From Colius striatus (Eukaryota > Chordata > Aves > Coliiformes > Coliidae): DNA of 64,000 nt. A program made the position numbers and the translations under genes. The DNA is taken from positions 79,614,367-79,678,366 of the forward strand of contig NC_084760.1 in assembly GCF_028858725.1 (NCBI RefSeq), in the 5' to 3' direction. This document shows, piece by piece, positions 25,201 to 40,200 of the stretch. How positions within the stretch are numbered: position 1 is the first letter of the stretch; the number at the start of each line of letters is the position of its first letter. The notes beneath the pieces were generated by a model that saw only the letters and a program-made list of their open reading frames with translations, searched no databases and was not told the origin of the DNA.

Positions 25201-28200
25201 CTCAGATGAGGACGACTCCTGGCATTCTTCCCCTGCTCCAACACGGGGTCCCTCTCCTGGGACACAGTCCTTAACGAACTCCACAGGTGTGGGTTCTTCC
25301 CAGCAACTACAGCTTCTGCCAGTACAGGGTCCTTCACATGGGGCACGGCCTCCTCTGGGCATAGTTTTAATGAACTTCTCTGGTGTGGGTTCTTCCCAAC
25401 AGCTACAGCATCTGTGAATATGAGGACCCTCACACAGGACACAGCCTCCTCTGGGCATAGTCACTGCCCCTGATTCGGGGTGTTCAACAAAATGCAAACA
25501 AATCTCAGCTTCACCAATCCTTTCCACAGGATGCAGGGGAATCTCTGTTCCAGCACACCTCCTCCTCTCTTCCCTCACTGACCCCATGGTCGCTTTTCTC
25601 TCCCAATTCCTTGCACTACCACCAGCTGGAAAAGAAGGAAGGGACAGAACAAAAAGTAACAGGAAGAACCCTCCTCTTGCAGTTTCTTATTCTTGAAAAG
25701 TGGTCATGGAGGTGCCTAATTGACTCAGCCCCAGAAAGGGGTCTGGCTCAGAGCTGGGGAGAGTTTCAAGCAACTTCTTACAGCAGCCATCTTTACAGCC
25801 CCTTCCTCATTACCAGAAACAGCTTCATGTCAAACCATGACAGCAGTACAGACAAAAGTAGTCATTACTGTTTCCAGAATTCAGAGACCTTTCTATTGTC
25901 ACTTAATGTAGGAAAAGATTAATCTTGGAACTTTATGAGAAAAAGGAAACCCAGGAAGAGTTCAGCTTGTATCTTAAGTAAGTTCATCCTATAAATGGGT
26001 GCATTTTTTTTCCAATGTCTGACATTGTTTAAATAGCAGTGGCAAGAGAAAGAGGTGTAGAACTAAAACCCTAAACTACAAGTATTACAAAGATGCTGCA
26101 GACTTGCTCTTTTGCTGTTGTGAATGACTTCTACAGACTTGAGGTGGATTAGGGAATGTTCTTGGGGCAGTCTCATTTTAGATATTGTCTCGGGCTTTGG
26201 AAAACTGGGTGCCTTTCCATCTGCAGAAAGCGTGTCCAGAGTTTTCAGAGCCACCCATTTCTGAGGAGAAGAGTTTGTGAATTTGGTAGATGTCAGATGG
26301 TATCTATGCAGACCTTGCATAGCTGTTCAAAGCTTATATGTACATACTGCCCTGTTAAGTCTTGGTGTCTCAGATGAAAATGTATTGCTAGCATGGAAAA
26401 TAATGTCTGTTGCTTTTGCAACACCAAGGCACCAGAGGCCTGCATACAAATGGGAGTGGGCAGAGGATGTTGAACAAATTACCTTGGGACATGCTGCATA
26501 TTAATTTACATGATATTTGCATAGCAGCATGCTGATGCAGTTCAATCATACTGGTCTCTCTCTAGCTATGCTCTTTTGAAATATACTATTAATAATGTCT
26601 TTTTCAATTCAAATGTCAAGTAATGCAATTAAATATGGAGAAATTTCTGGTGTATCCAGAAGATGGAGATCTCTGCAAGCCATCATCATTATCACTCAAT
26701 ATATCAGTTCTCTCCACTGACATACAGCCTTTGTGCTCTCAGTGTTCATGTCTTATCCTGTAAGTTTCATATTAAGGTGTCTTGATTCTCAGCAAAAACA
26801 GGAATAATTCAAACTGTAATTAGTTTCTGCAAATCAAAGGCTCATTTGTGTTTGGAAATGATTTGCAGTATGGCTGTTCTTAATCTCTTATGCCACTATC
26901 ACAGCAGCACGGAGTTCTCAGTAATTTTGCTTCCAAAATATTGTGTGCTCTCATTATCAGGTGCATCCATGGAACACGTTCAACCACTTGCCCCAATAAT
27001 CTCTACTCAATTATCTTTGCTATTATTCTAATTACTTATATTGTTTTTCTTGCCTCTTTTAGTCTTATTTTTTTTTAACTGATTAAAGACAAGAATTGGT
27101 CTTTTGTGTCTGTAGTATTTAGCTATTCTGCTAGTAGAGAAAGAACACAGTACAAGAAAGCAGTTTTTTACTGGTGATACCCAGTACAGATACTGCTTGT
27201 AGATTTTCAGACTGCAAGAGATCACAGTTTTTCCTGTGACTTCTACTGTCAGCAACTATGTATTTGCTCTGTGCAGTACTTTCTGCTGCACCCTGATGCT
27301 CTTATGATCCCTTACCATACTGGTTCTTAAAAATGCAATAGTAAAGCACATTACATACTGCCCTTCCTGTGCAATGTACATACAGCATCAGAAGCTGTCC
27401 AAAGAGGTATGTGGAGGAATTAGACCATCTTGATCTATCCTTAGGCAGAAATTCTCCATACTCCTCAGTGATTCTTAACCTGCTGTTCTTCCTCGTGGGC
27501 TTCTTTGGCATTCCCTGTACTATTGGTTGGTAGGTGCACTTTAAAATTATTTTTCCTGATCTAGTGAAAGAAATTTATTTGAGAGCCTTGGACATTGTAA
27601 AACAAGTAAAGACTGCCAGTTTGTTTGGCTATTCTCTCTTCACTTTACACTCCAGATGAACTGACCCAACCGTAGCACATGTACTGTCAGGTAAGCAAAG
27701 GCTGAGCCTCTTCACAAGACAGGTGCATCTGCTGTCTTTGCTGTCCCTGCCAGTACTGCAGCCCAAATGTGGGACTTCTCTGCAGTGAGACCTCAGCACA
27801 GTTGCTCTGTGTCTTGTTCCCACACTCCCCTTTGCCATTGGGAGTAAATAGGGCTGAGTGTGCTCCAGCCCCAATGCAGACAGACAGTTTGAGCTTGGTG
27901 CTGCCTGAATACAGTGTAGCTGGCCCACAAGCAAAAATGCAGATACAAAGATTTGGGTCAGAACACACTACACTCTTCTCTAGAGTGAAAATAGAGACTT
28001 GCGGAGCTTCCAGAAATTTTCATTCCCTTGGCCCTTCTCTGCAGCTTTCCATGGAAAAACTGGTATATGCTGAGTATGGATGTAATAGTCTGTTGTTGAT
28101 CATTTTTCATGACTGCTAGAAGCTAGATGGGAGCCCAGGAAAAATGAGTTACATACAAGAGTTACTTGCAGGTCAGATTCCTCCTTCCACCATTGGCAGC

Positions 28201-31200
28201 CATCTGCACTGGGTAGGAGCTGCAGCCCTACAACCAGTTAATGATGTTGCTCATCATTATGGGGGAGGTTTGTCCTTCTATCTGCTTTTTCCTGTCTCTT
28301 AATATCAGTGTCAACCTTGTCTCCTCTCTTTCCAGGTGTGCCAATGCTGTTTGTTATCCTCTGGGGAACTGTCAAGTACCTTTATGAAGATGAGGGGTTG
28401 GTTTAGTTCTGATTTTTCTAGCTATCTCATTTGTGCTGTATGTGTGCAGTGGCAGGTCATTGTTTGCTTTCTGCTCAGTGTGGTTTGCTTTGGCAATGTG
28501 CTGAAAACTCACATAATTGCTTCTGTTTTGTCTGAAAGTCTTACATAAGATTTCAGAAAGGAGCATATGTTTCTTTCTGATCAAAATTTTCTGCATGTCT
28601 GATTTAATCTGTCCTTTTGCAGGTCAAGGAAAGGTATGTTTTGTTTTTCTATAGTTACAGTATCAGTAATAGAAGTCATCATACCCAACCAAGACCACTC
28701 CTGATAGGTTGCTTCTGGCAGTAGCCTTTACAGTTATGCTTTGGAGGAAGACAGAAACCTCCCACAGGATTCTGCTTGCTATCTGTAGTGGTTAGCTTAT
28801 GCCTAGCAGCAGAGATGTGATTGTCTATTCTTGTTTAAGTTTCCATTATTTCAAACCTCTTTAAACAAAGCTACATTCTCTGTCTGTTTATGTTAGTCTT
28901 ACTGAAGTGAACTATACCACCCGTAAGGCTGCTGCAAAACACAAAATGCTTTTCATTCCCTTTTACCATATAGCTGTTCTGAAAAATTGCCTTTATATAT
29001 GCTTTATGTATGAAATAGCATTGTAGTTTGGTATTGTTTTTTTTTTAAAAAAACCCAAACCAAATCAAACAAAAATAAGAGAGAGGAAAGTGGCTTCCTC
29101 TTGTTACGGACAATGACTGACTGGAAATACAGCTTTCTTTGTGATGAAATAAATAACTTTGTGCTATTTCCTTTGTATTATAAATGTAGGATATTTTTGT
29201 ATGTACTTTTTATCAAGTCTTCCTCTCACTTAGTTTCCTAACAACCAAGCCAGGACTTTTGTAGTGGATCCTTTTTTCTTTTCCCTTTTTTTCCCCCTCC
29301 CCTGCCCCTGAGACACAATCTTTGCTGGAGGGATGCTGCAATGTGAAAGTTGAGTGTTGTCAGAACAACCCCTAGACTTTTTTCTGGTTTTCATGAGTAT
29401 TAAGAACTGGGGTTTTTTTTAGTGTCTTCTATAGTACTGAACCAATTCAGTCAAAGCTGCCTTTTCTGGCAGTGCTAGGATTTTCTGACTTTCCTTTTCA
29501 AGGTTGACTTGATAATATTCTATAGCAAGATTGTAGCTGTGCTGATGTATTGCAAGTTTTGTTGAAATTATCAAAAGGGGTGTAGAGAACATGCAGCCTC
29601 TGAACAGGACACGTTCCATGGGCATATCTTCCCATCAACATGGAAAATGTATTCAAAGTGCTCGTGCTGAGCCATTATGCGGTGCTCAGAGCTGATTTAT
29701 GTGTTCTATTAAAGAAAAGTGTCACTCACTGCCTTCAGCGGACCTTAAAAGGGGCAATTTTGCACCTTATTGAATTTTCTAAATCTTGTATAAATATTTG
29801 TAAAATACAGTAATAAATAACCATGTGCAGCAGCTTCTCTGAGAGGCAAGATTTCTGTGCCTCGGGCCGGCATTTGCGCGAGCAGCCAGGGATATATTTC
29901 ATGCTGTTTGCCATAGCGCTGTCACCATGGGTGTGCAGTGGGCTGTAAATTTCATTTGTGACTTAACTACTTCCCTGGCTATGAGGAATAACTGGAAGTA
30001 AATGTGATCAAGGCTGGGAATCTGAGGCAGTCCTGTGAACTTAGTCATTTGAATGAAGGACTGAAGCCTGCAAGACTTATGCTGGCTCCTTCTTTCCTTA
30101 CATGTGCAAGTGTAAACCACTTTAGAAAGCAGTTGCTGTTTTAAAAAGTGAGCTATTGAAGAAGACTTTGTCTAGATTACAAATAAAATTAATGGCAAGC
30201 TGTGCTTCTTAGTTATTAGACTGTGCATAAAGAGCTGATACTTACACATCTTTGTTTCTATCTGCAATTAATTATGAAGCAAGACAGCCAGGCTACAGTC
30301 CTTTTTAGAAATGGAGCCATTCAGCTGTACCTCTTGAAGGTAAAAATGCAGTGTTTTCATTTTTAGAAAAAGAATACCAGATTGGTAGGCAAAGGCAGAA
30401 ACTTACCAGCAGCATTTGCTTCGCTGGATGGATTCTCTGCTCATGGCTCAGCGGCTATTAGTTGCCAAGCATCTTCTGAGTGATGCTGAGCAAACTGTAG
30501 GGACAGATCCCAAACACAATAGGTTCTTGTGTATTTATCAGTGTGGCAATCCCAGAAAGCACAAATGGACAAGAAAACATGTACAGATCTAACAGGTTTA
30601 TTTTATGGATAAAACTTAATTAAAGCATCACTTTAATAGCTGTGACACTTTAATTGGTCTGTAATAGAATTTTTATTGCACATATTTGTATAAATCTAAA
30701 AGTAGCTAAAGCTGCACTGTGCCACAGGAAGCAAATTAACACACAGAGAAATATAGAAGAGTTGATGTAAAGAATGATTTCTCAGCCTCCATCATTATCA
30801 GGAAATTTCAAATAGCCTCTGCTTCCACTGCAGACAGAGAGAAAATGAAAACTCCACTTCCAGCTGTGCCTATTATCCCACCAGTCTTTTGAGGTTCAAG
30901 TAAAACTAATTTGAAAGGTTCCATGAAGCTGGCTCCCAGTCACAAGTACCAATTAAGTCCCTCTGTTACTCAGATTCCAGCTCAGGTATGCTGACTGCAC
31001 ACAATATGTACACCTTTTTTTCTCCAGTATCTAAAATACAATTGTAGGTTCTGGAGCTGCTGGTGGCAATGATGTGCTTGTTATATGCATTGAACTGAAA
31101 CTGAAAGGAAAAGTGAAATCCTTCTTGAGCTTGCAGTACCTGCAAGGGAACAGGGAATTGCCACAACCAGGCTGCTTCACTTTCCTCTTTAGTATGTGAG

Positions 31201-34200
31201 CGCATGTGGATGTGTTGCTGCAACATGGATCGTTGCCACGTGCTGCATGGTTTTCTGGCTTCTCCCAAGTTGACTGTCCTGTTACATGGTCAGTGAGGGT
31301 TTTCTCTCCACCAATATCACCTGAGCTGCAGTTTCATAAGCTTGTTAAGAAACCTTAAGGAAAATAGAGCATATTTATGTTTTGGCAGGTGAGATTTGGA
31401 GATAAGGAGAAATATTCTTTGCAAAGGAACCTATGTTTTCTGTAGTGCTCTTTCATAGTTGCTTTCACAGCCTGCAAAGCTCATAAACCTGCTGGCTTTA
31501 GTGATAACTGTTGCTTTTGAGTAATGCTGGGCAATATGATAGGAGGTTAACAAAGTTATTTCATAGAAATATTAAGAATGGTGTTCACTGCAGCAACAAG
31601 TGAATTGTCACGTGAACACTGCCCCAACACCTGGGCCATTATGCACACATGTGGCCCATCATACAGTCATGGATGGCTGGCAGTGGCCAGGCTGGAACCT
31701 AAAAGACTTAGAGGTACAGACCTCCCAGTGGAAAGTTCACTTCAAACTGGTGATTTCAAACCATGGCTTTCAGACTTCACTTTTCTTGTGATTGTTCTCC
31801 AATATTGCTCAAGGACACGGGAATTTAAAAAGCTGAAATGACACTTATGGGGAGAATGAAGTATCACATTGCCTGCAGCATGTTACTTGGCAGAGGGCTC
31901 AGCTGGCCAGGAGAAGTTGGGAACTATCGCTCCTGTCTTTGATTTTACTTGCTTTTAACCTTTAGAATTCCCTTTTGGCTTGAAACCTGTACAGATACAC
32001 TGAAGGAACAGGAGTTTACTGCCTTAATTGCTTTCTCCTGTTTGAAATTAATAGGTCCTTGTTGAAAATAAGGACAAATAAAATAGATGGCTGATCTAAA
32101 TACTGATAGAAGAAAAGTGATGGTAGGTAGTGGGATAAAAAACTAACAAGCAGTTAAATAATAAGATGACCTGACATTAGAGACTGGAGAGTAATAAAAA
32201 ATAATGCAGAAAGAAGAAGATGGGAACCACGCAGGAAAGGTCTGACTCAGATACTCCCCCTTCTCCTTTCAGCCAGATGACAAATTTGACCTTGGTTTTA
32301 ATGGAGTAAATCTTCACAATTAACTGATGATAATTCACAGCAAATTGTGGAGGAGAGCTAGCCATTAGTGGGCAAGAAAGGCTGGTGAGTAGTGTCCTGT
32401 TGGATTATGATAGCTGAAATTGTACAAAGCATTCAGTGTTTCTAAGAAGCAACTGCCTCTGTTTCCATGTCAGCATGATGTGCTTTCCTGGTATCTAGTC
32501 CTCAGTATTGTTTTCCATCTGCATTGCTGTGACAGAATGAAAAGCAGGGGATTTTAGTAATATACTGAAACTTTTTCTTCTTATCTTCTTTTGTTTGCCA
32601 TCTTCCTAGTTGCTGGACCAGAAACTATAACATGAATTACTGGTTGATCATCAGACTGCCGATTCTCATTGCCATTGGAGTGAGTATGGGGCCCATGCAG
32701 GGAGCTTGCAGATGTACAAGAGAACAGGACATGATAGAGTACAAAAAGCAGATGAGCACATGGCTCTTGTGCATGTCCAAAAGCTAGTACCCTTTGAGGG
32801 TATTCAGAACTGTGACTTAATGAAAGCAAATGGTCACTGGAATTCCCAATTTAATTTGTCCACATGCTGTCATGTTGTAGTGGCATGTGATGACAGACCA
32901 GAATGCCACAGCAATCCAGATAGCTCTCATTTGCAGAAAGCTATGGCAGGTAGAAGATAATATTTCAGGTACTTGGCTACAGAAGAGCAGCAAATCATGT
33001 GACACTGTGGAGAAATGCCACATTCTGCAGCCTCAATAGTATGTCAGTCTTGGACCTCTAGACAAGGCCGATAGGACAGCCCACATCTTCACCAGAGATG
33101 TAGGTAAGCTCCCCTGCTTTGTTTAGTGAACTGCCTGCATCTTCAAAGGTGACTTGGGCATTCACAGAGGATGCATTTAGAGTGCAATTCCTTACCAAGG
33201 AGTTGAGTTCTTGAGCTGCAGAGAAGCAGGATGCACAGGGACCTACACATGCATACACAAACCAGCTTTTTTGAACACTTATGCACATGTATTTCCTGAT
33301 GATGATATAAATCCTTCTTTCATTTCTCCAGGTAAATTTCCTGATCTTCATCAGGGTTATTTGCATCATCATCTCCAAACTACAGGCTAATTTGATGTGC
33401 AAAACTGATATAAAATGCAGGTATGTCATACGGTGGTCTGACACTTTTAGTGCCTATCAAAGTGGAATTAGATAAAGAGGTGCTTGAAAGGAGTGGAGTG
33501 ATCCAAATGTATTTAAAGATCACGGGCCTTTAGTAATGCACAGGTGTGGTGTCATACATTGATATGACTGCTTGGACAGTGAAGCCAGGGCAGCTGTTAC
33601 ACCTGTGTTACAGATAAACAGAAGGCTTCACCTCCAAGTTCGTCACTTTACCATCTTCCATAATACTGGATGAATATTAATTAAGCAGATATTTTTTAAA
33701 TGCCTGCAGCATACACAAGTACTGGATGTGAAGGTTCTTGAATGTGTCCAGAGGAGGGCAACAAAGCTGGTGAAAGGGCTGGAAGGAATGTCCTATGAAG
33801 AGCAGCTATGGACTTTGGGCTTGTCTAGTTTGGAGAAAGGGAGGCTGAGGGGTGAACTCGTTGCTCTCTACAGCTTCCTGAGGAGGGGAGTAGAGACAGA
33901 GGTGCTGAGCTCCTCTCCCCAGGATCCAGTGATAGGACATAGGGGAATGGTTCAAAGCTGCACCAGAGGGGGTTTAGACGGAACATTAGGAAGCATTTCT
34001 TTACTGAGAGAAATGGAACCGGCTAACTAAAGAGGTGGTTGATACTCCAAGCCTGTCAGTGTTTAAGAGGCACTTGGACAATTCCCTTAATAACGTGCTT
34101 TAACTTTTGGTCAGTCCTGGATTGGTCAGACAGCTGGACCAGTGATCATTGTAGGTCCTTTCCAACTGAAATAGTCTATCCTATTCTATGGATATTATAT

Positions 34201-37200
34201 GAATATTATATGAAATATTCTGTGGTAGTCTAGCCTAGTCTAATTTGGGAAAAAAAAGAGAAAAAAGAGTGATAGAAAAGCTTCAATGTCAGTGAAGATC
34301 AAGACAGGTCATTTTAAGTATTGCTCCTTTTTCTTCTTGCCAGTTGTTACTGAAACAAACTCTCAATCTTGAATGCATAGGGTGTTTCAAAAGAGATGGG
34401 AGTGTTATCACAGAAATGTTCAAAGTTTATTTTGCAGGCTTCACCCTGTCCATGTCTGTATTCTTCCTGTTATTTAATCACCTTGCTAAAATTCATGGTC
34501 ACAGCCTTCATTTCTGCATCTTGGAGAATACTTTTGTAATGCAGTCTGAAAAATAATGCAGAAATAACAAGTTAGCTATTGAATTAACTGATGCAGAGCT
34601 ACATGTTGTGGTAGCTGGAGTGCAACTGGTGGTTGACTTATTTAGCTTGAAGTTGGGTATTTCAATGTTGCAGCCTTCTAAACTAGACATGGCATACATT
34701 TTGGTGAATTCTCATCACAGTATAGTGTTGCTTTGTATGTTACCTACCTTCTTTACTTTTTTGAAATTTTTGAAATCCTAATGTGTGTTTAGAGCTCAAA
34801 GCAGAGAAAAGGACTTATTTTAATGAGCTGGAGGTTTTTTTACTATATGTGACCTTTATTTGCTAGGGTAAAATTTGCAGTGGTGGAAGGGAAAGGGGGC
34901 AGGAGTGTTCAGTTCTGGTAGCTTGAAGTCATTTAAAAGTCTGATTGGAGATTCACCCTGTCAAGGGAGAAGGCTGTTGCCCTCCTGACTTCTGCAGGCA
35001 GCAGGAAGGTTTGAGCCCTTTCTCTGTGGAGCACGTTCATTCATTTCTTCATGTGGCACATTCAAAAGTCTGCTGTGTAAACAGAAAGACTTTATCAGGA
35101 AAGGATTCACTCAGCAACAGAACCTTCTTCACTGATGAAGGTTATAGTCTTGGCGGTCTGTTTATAGAGCTTGTTCATAGCCAGAAGCTTTGGGGAAGTC
35201 TTACCCAAAGGAGTTTGTTCATTGGTATACTTCTGATAAAAACAAAACTCAGAGATTCCTGTATCTGATTTTTTTCCCCCTTCACTCCTGCTCAAAGACA
35301 GTAGAAAAAAAATTTGGATGGAGAGAATGTGTTACTTTACACAAGGATCAGTCTAGGTGTCCTAGAAAGTCACTAGTTTAAGTATGTTTTTATATAGAAA
35401 GAAGAAAAGTGTTTTGTTTTCAGGCCAATCTTTCTTTCCTTCATTTCTCTTCTGTTGCCCATTCATTGATGAAGAGAGCTCACTGTTCAGCTTGGCAGCA
35501 AATCCTTTTTCTCTACAGAAGGTCTGGAGTTGTGGAGAAACCTCTGCCCTTACTTGGGGAAAGGATTTTCTTTAGGAGGTATTAGTTATACACACAAAGC
35601 TTTTTCATAGAGCTTTGCATGGTTTCCTGTTTAAGGCAGAGCTCTCCAAGTATCCTGTCTAGAGCAATTATCATTCATTAAATAAGCTAGGGGACTTCTG
35701 TACACCTACAGAACTCCCTTTTGCACTCCCAGAGCCAATGCAACCTCTCACTTCTACCTCTGCTTCAGGCAGGTGGTGGTGGAGCAGAGCCCCCATCATA
35801 AGCTTTGTTGGTAAGCTGCTTTAAACAAGTCGTCTATCCCCTAATTCAATGGTCCACCAAGGTCCACTAAAGATCTGCATTTCTGTTTACCTATATGTGT
35901 TTAATTTCAATACTTGCTGTGATTCACCACCCCTTGGTCCTTGCATATCAAAGACATTAGCAGGTCAGTGGATAGGCTGATAGAAGGCTTGTGCCTGGTA
36001 TGTAGTAATCCTATGCAGCAGTACAGGATGGGCATCGACTAGGGAGAAAGCAACTTTACAGAAGACCCTGGGATGCTGTAGGACAACACGCTGAACATGA
36101 TTCAGCAGTGTGCTCTTGTGACAACATAGGCTGAATGTATACTGTGCAGCACTAGCAAGACCATAGCCAGAAGGTCAAGGAAAGTGACTGGTCCCCTCTA
36201 TTCAGCACTTCTGCTGCTTCTGGTGGCCAGGTTGAGGTCTTCTAGTACAAGAAAGACATTGCGTTCTGTCTCTCCAACCCCATAGGACTTGCATCAGGTT
36301 TGCATCAAGCTATTTCAGGGACTGGGCCAGCTGACATAGAAGGAGGTGATGAAAACTGGGTTTATTCAGTCTGGAGAACTGAAGACTAAGCAATTGCAGT
36401 CTTCCGCTACCTAATGGTGGTTATACAGAATATGGAGGTGGATTGTTTTCAGAGGTGCACTGTGAAAGGACAAGGGGCAGAGGTCATAAGTTATAGCAAG
36501 ATAAATTCCAATTGCACGTCAGAGGTCAAAAAGTAATTCACGGTGAGAGTGATCTGCCACTGGAAGAGAGGCCCAGAGGGGCTGTGGAGAACCTCTGAGA
36601 GTTCAAAACTTGACTGAACACAGATCTGATTAACATGTTGTGAACTGGAGTTGGACCAGAGACTTCCAGAGATCTTTCCCAACCTGAATGATTAAATGAT
36701 TCACAATAGCAGCAAACAGCCCTAGGGAACACAAGATCTTCAAAATACTGACAGCCCTGATAGTTGAGTGATTTTGTATCTGCTGAATTGACTCAAAACA
36801 GGTTGTTGTGAGATGTTGACAGATGATGTGGCCCAGGATAACCCTATAAACTCCTGTGTGAGGCTCAGGCATCTTTCATTATCCCGTTAGGGGGCTAGCA
36901 TGTATATCTATCAAAAGAGAGTTAAAGGCCATTCTTGTGAATGTTTTCCTGTGGTTGCATCCCTGAGCATTGCTTTCTCGCAGGTGAAAAATGTTTTATT
37001 TCGGGTTAGTTTGTCTTTTTTTTTTCCTTTGCTAGCTGCATCTTTGAACTTGCCGTTTAAATCATGGAGTTATCACTCAATTTAAGACATTTTAACTGTT
37101 TTTACAAAGTGTTCTATAGTTATAGTTATTTATAATCTTTTGGAGATTTAACATAGCAGAGGTGGGAAGGAATACCCAGTACTCCTTCCTTTGCCAAGTT

Positions 37201-40200
37201 ATTATTAAAAGATACCAGTTACTAAACAATTATTTCTTTCAAGCCATTAACAAGGTAAGTTTCAGTCATCTTTCCCACTTTAGTGATGGGGAAAAGGATA
37301 AACAGCAAGACATCTCAGGCACAAGAAAGCACATAGCTGTGTCCTGACTTTAGAAGAAGATTTTCCCGTACAGAACTTTGAACTCAGCAGCAAGTGGTCT
37401 GCAGTGGAGTTACAAGGGCAGTTAAAACATGTTGAAACCTACTAGTGTTATTTTGAGGATTTTTTTTTTCCTGAAACCTCTGGAGGAGAGGACCCTGGAC
37501 ACAAAGTGGTGCAGTGACTTAGCAAAGTTGACAACGTGTCAGGAGCAGAATGCAGAAACAGTGACTCCAGTAATCACAGGGATAAATGATAATCTATTCA
37601 GTGGCATTATTTTTTGCTTTCTTTGTGATCTTAGGCTGGCCAAGTCTACGCTGACTTTGATTCCACTGCTGGGGACCCATGAGGTCATCTTTGCCTTTAT
37701 TACTGATGAGCATGCCAGAGGGATGCTGCGCTTTGTGAAGCTTTTTACTGAACTCTCCTTTGCTTCTTTCCAGGTAGCACTCACACTGTGCCCACATGAA
37801 TAAGATATTTTTAACTGCTGTTTGGGGACCTGCTTTTCTCTCATTCATTGTATATTCCCCATTCTTTATATTTCTCAATTTATCACTGGATATTACAGCA
37901 TTATGTCAGTGGAAGGGAAAGGGTGAGGGCTAATTTTTAACAATCAACTGAGATATTAGTGTCACACACTCTTACTTTCAATGCCTTAAATATACCATGG
38001 TAAACTGGTATTCCTATCCACATGTTAATATCTACTTCCTATGGGAAACCTCAAAGCCATAATGAAATTGTCTGTGATTTCCTGTAATTGTATAACAGCA
38101 TTGCTGAAAGCACATTTTGTGCTTTCTCCAGTGTTTTTGATATTCCTTGGAAAATCTGTGCTGTGAGAGGTAACTGTCTCCAGCTGTAACTGCATATGAG
38201 GAGGATGTAGGTTTACTCTGTTTTTTTCCTTACTCGCTCGTGCATTCCCTGTTTATCAAGCACAGAGTTGGATTTCAGATCACTGTGAATTATTCACTTA
38301 TGAAGTGTTTATAACTTGAAACTAGGTGAGGAAAAAGAAGGGGAAAGGAATTTTTAGAAAAAAATAACAGCTTTAAGAAATCAGTAGCTCCTTTTTTCCC
38401 GAGATTGTGTGCTTTGAGGTATAATTTTGTCAAATGTCTCCTCTGCCACAGGAGAGGTCACAGGGACCGTAGATAGTCTCCATCTTTCAGTTTTATATGG
38501 GACATGACAGTGTGGAGCCTCTATCCCTCTGCAAGATTGTTTGGAAAAGCAAGAGAACTGCTCTACTCACTGCTTTCCTGGTTTTTGTTGATTTCAGGGG
38601 CTGATGGTTGCAATCCTTTACTGTTTCATCAATAATGAGGTAAGAGAGACGGTAGTTGTTTCAATTTGCCTTATCAGCGTCCACTGTAGGAAATTGAAAA
38701 TAGTCTTGAACTGTTAAATTGTCCTTGTTCAGGAGTTTTCCTTTTTTTTAACAGACCCTCCTCTGTACAGGTACACAGGACAACTCCTCAGACAAATGTT
38801 GCTGGAAGGAATTCAAGCAGTATAATTTAGGGCCACTATTTGTAAACAGGAAATCTTGCAAGTTGTCTTGCTCACAGTGGTATAATTTGCACTGCTGGAG
38901 CCTTTCTTTGACTAAGAATTATGGCTGCTGCTCCTAATCTATCTCATAGTGCCTCTTATTTGCTTGTTCAGATGAATGTGAGAGTAGATCCTGTCTTATT
39001 CAGAGAACTCAGCTCAGCTGGCTGGTGAAGTTAAGAGTCCTCTTGGCTAATTAATGCCTGTACAGTTGGGTTTCATTTGGTTTCCCCTAGGGCCCAGCTG
39101 CTTCAAGACATCATTATTGTCATTCAAACTGAACTTCATGAAGCAGTGAGCTCTCCCACAGGCCCAGAAGAAATATAGTTGGGGCTTTGAGTTATTTGAT
39201 TGCACGGATTTTCTTCTATAGTTTGTGCTAAATCCCAGCCCTGTTGTGGGAAAGAGTATTGTACTGTTTCAGTACTGCAGGAATCTCTCTTTTTACCTTC
39301 TAAGCGATTACTATTATTCATTCATTCAGCAGCCAGATTTGCAGGGGAAGCAAACACTACTATTTTGGCAGCACCTTATTAAGTTTAATGCAGATCAGTG
39401 TATTTTACACTCATGCTAAATCTCTGTTTAAACATGGCATGGTAAATCAAGATCACCTATTGAGGGATGGGAATTGCAATCAATGGAAAAATGTTCTACT
39501 TGTATCATTATAGCCAGGCTGGAGTCAACAGAAAAGCAGCAGGCATCCTGAACTAAGCCTTGCAGAAGATTGTTCACTTTTGTAGCTTGCGGGTAAGGTT
39601 TCATTTAAGCGAGTATGTTAATTGCACGGCTTGCAAAAGTCAGAGGTGGGTAGCAGCAGGCTTTGCTCAGACATGAATTAGAGAATATTTATTTCAAATC
39701 CCTAGTACAGCTCTACAGGTGCACTTTAATCCTGAAGTGTAGCAGTGTCTACTGGTGCATCATGTATTTCTTTTGATTCATTCTGGCCTTTGCTCATACA
39801 TCCCATGTGCAGCTGCAGCCAGGCCTCTCGTGAGTAATGCCCAATAATTTCCTCCATTTGAGGCAAGGGCAAAGCTACATCATAACCCAAACTTTGTTAC
39901 AAACCTTGAAGCAGCTAGGATTGTTTTATTTGAGGAAGCTTATTGTGAAATAGCCTACCTACATTTCTAAGAGGTCCTCCAAATCTCCTGTTGCCATAGT
40001 TCTCTTGCCTTTGTAATGTAATTCATAAAATCTAACCACAGTGTCCTCAGCTTCACAGAAAGCTGACAGAGAATCTAGGATGAAATATTTTTCTTATTCA
40101 TTTCTTCTTAAAAGAAGTGGAAAGGACTTTGTCATGCTCAGTTATCAGTATCCATAAAATAAATCCATGTAAAGAGTTTGGATTAGGTCAAGTGTCTTTT

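Larger units (their letters stand above)
18664..28335 (+). other. GLP1R intron 7 (9.7 kb, the largest seen)
   Basis: Holds two + strand CR1 copies, one solo LTR on - (24827-25842), and four exon-like segments on + at 18871-18975, 20240-20332, 22159-22307 and 22578-22658 with plausible splice borders. No known gene is recognised. Confidence 0.6.
33421..37634 (+). other. GLP1R intron 10
   Basis: Contains two sense CR1 copies (33733-34190 and 36000-36703). Otherwise AT-rich with nothing recognised. Confidence 0.6.

Noticed and set aside
24811..25587. 258-residue open frame on - as a host gene
   Set aside because: It lies almost wholly within the solo LTR, has an internal tandem repeat, no start context or splice partners, and resembles the LTR at 61112-62046.
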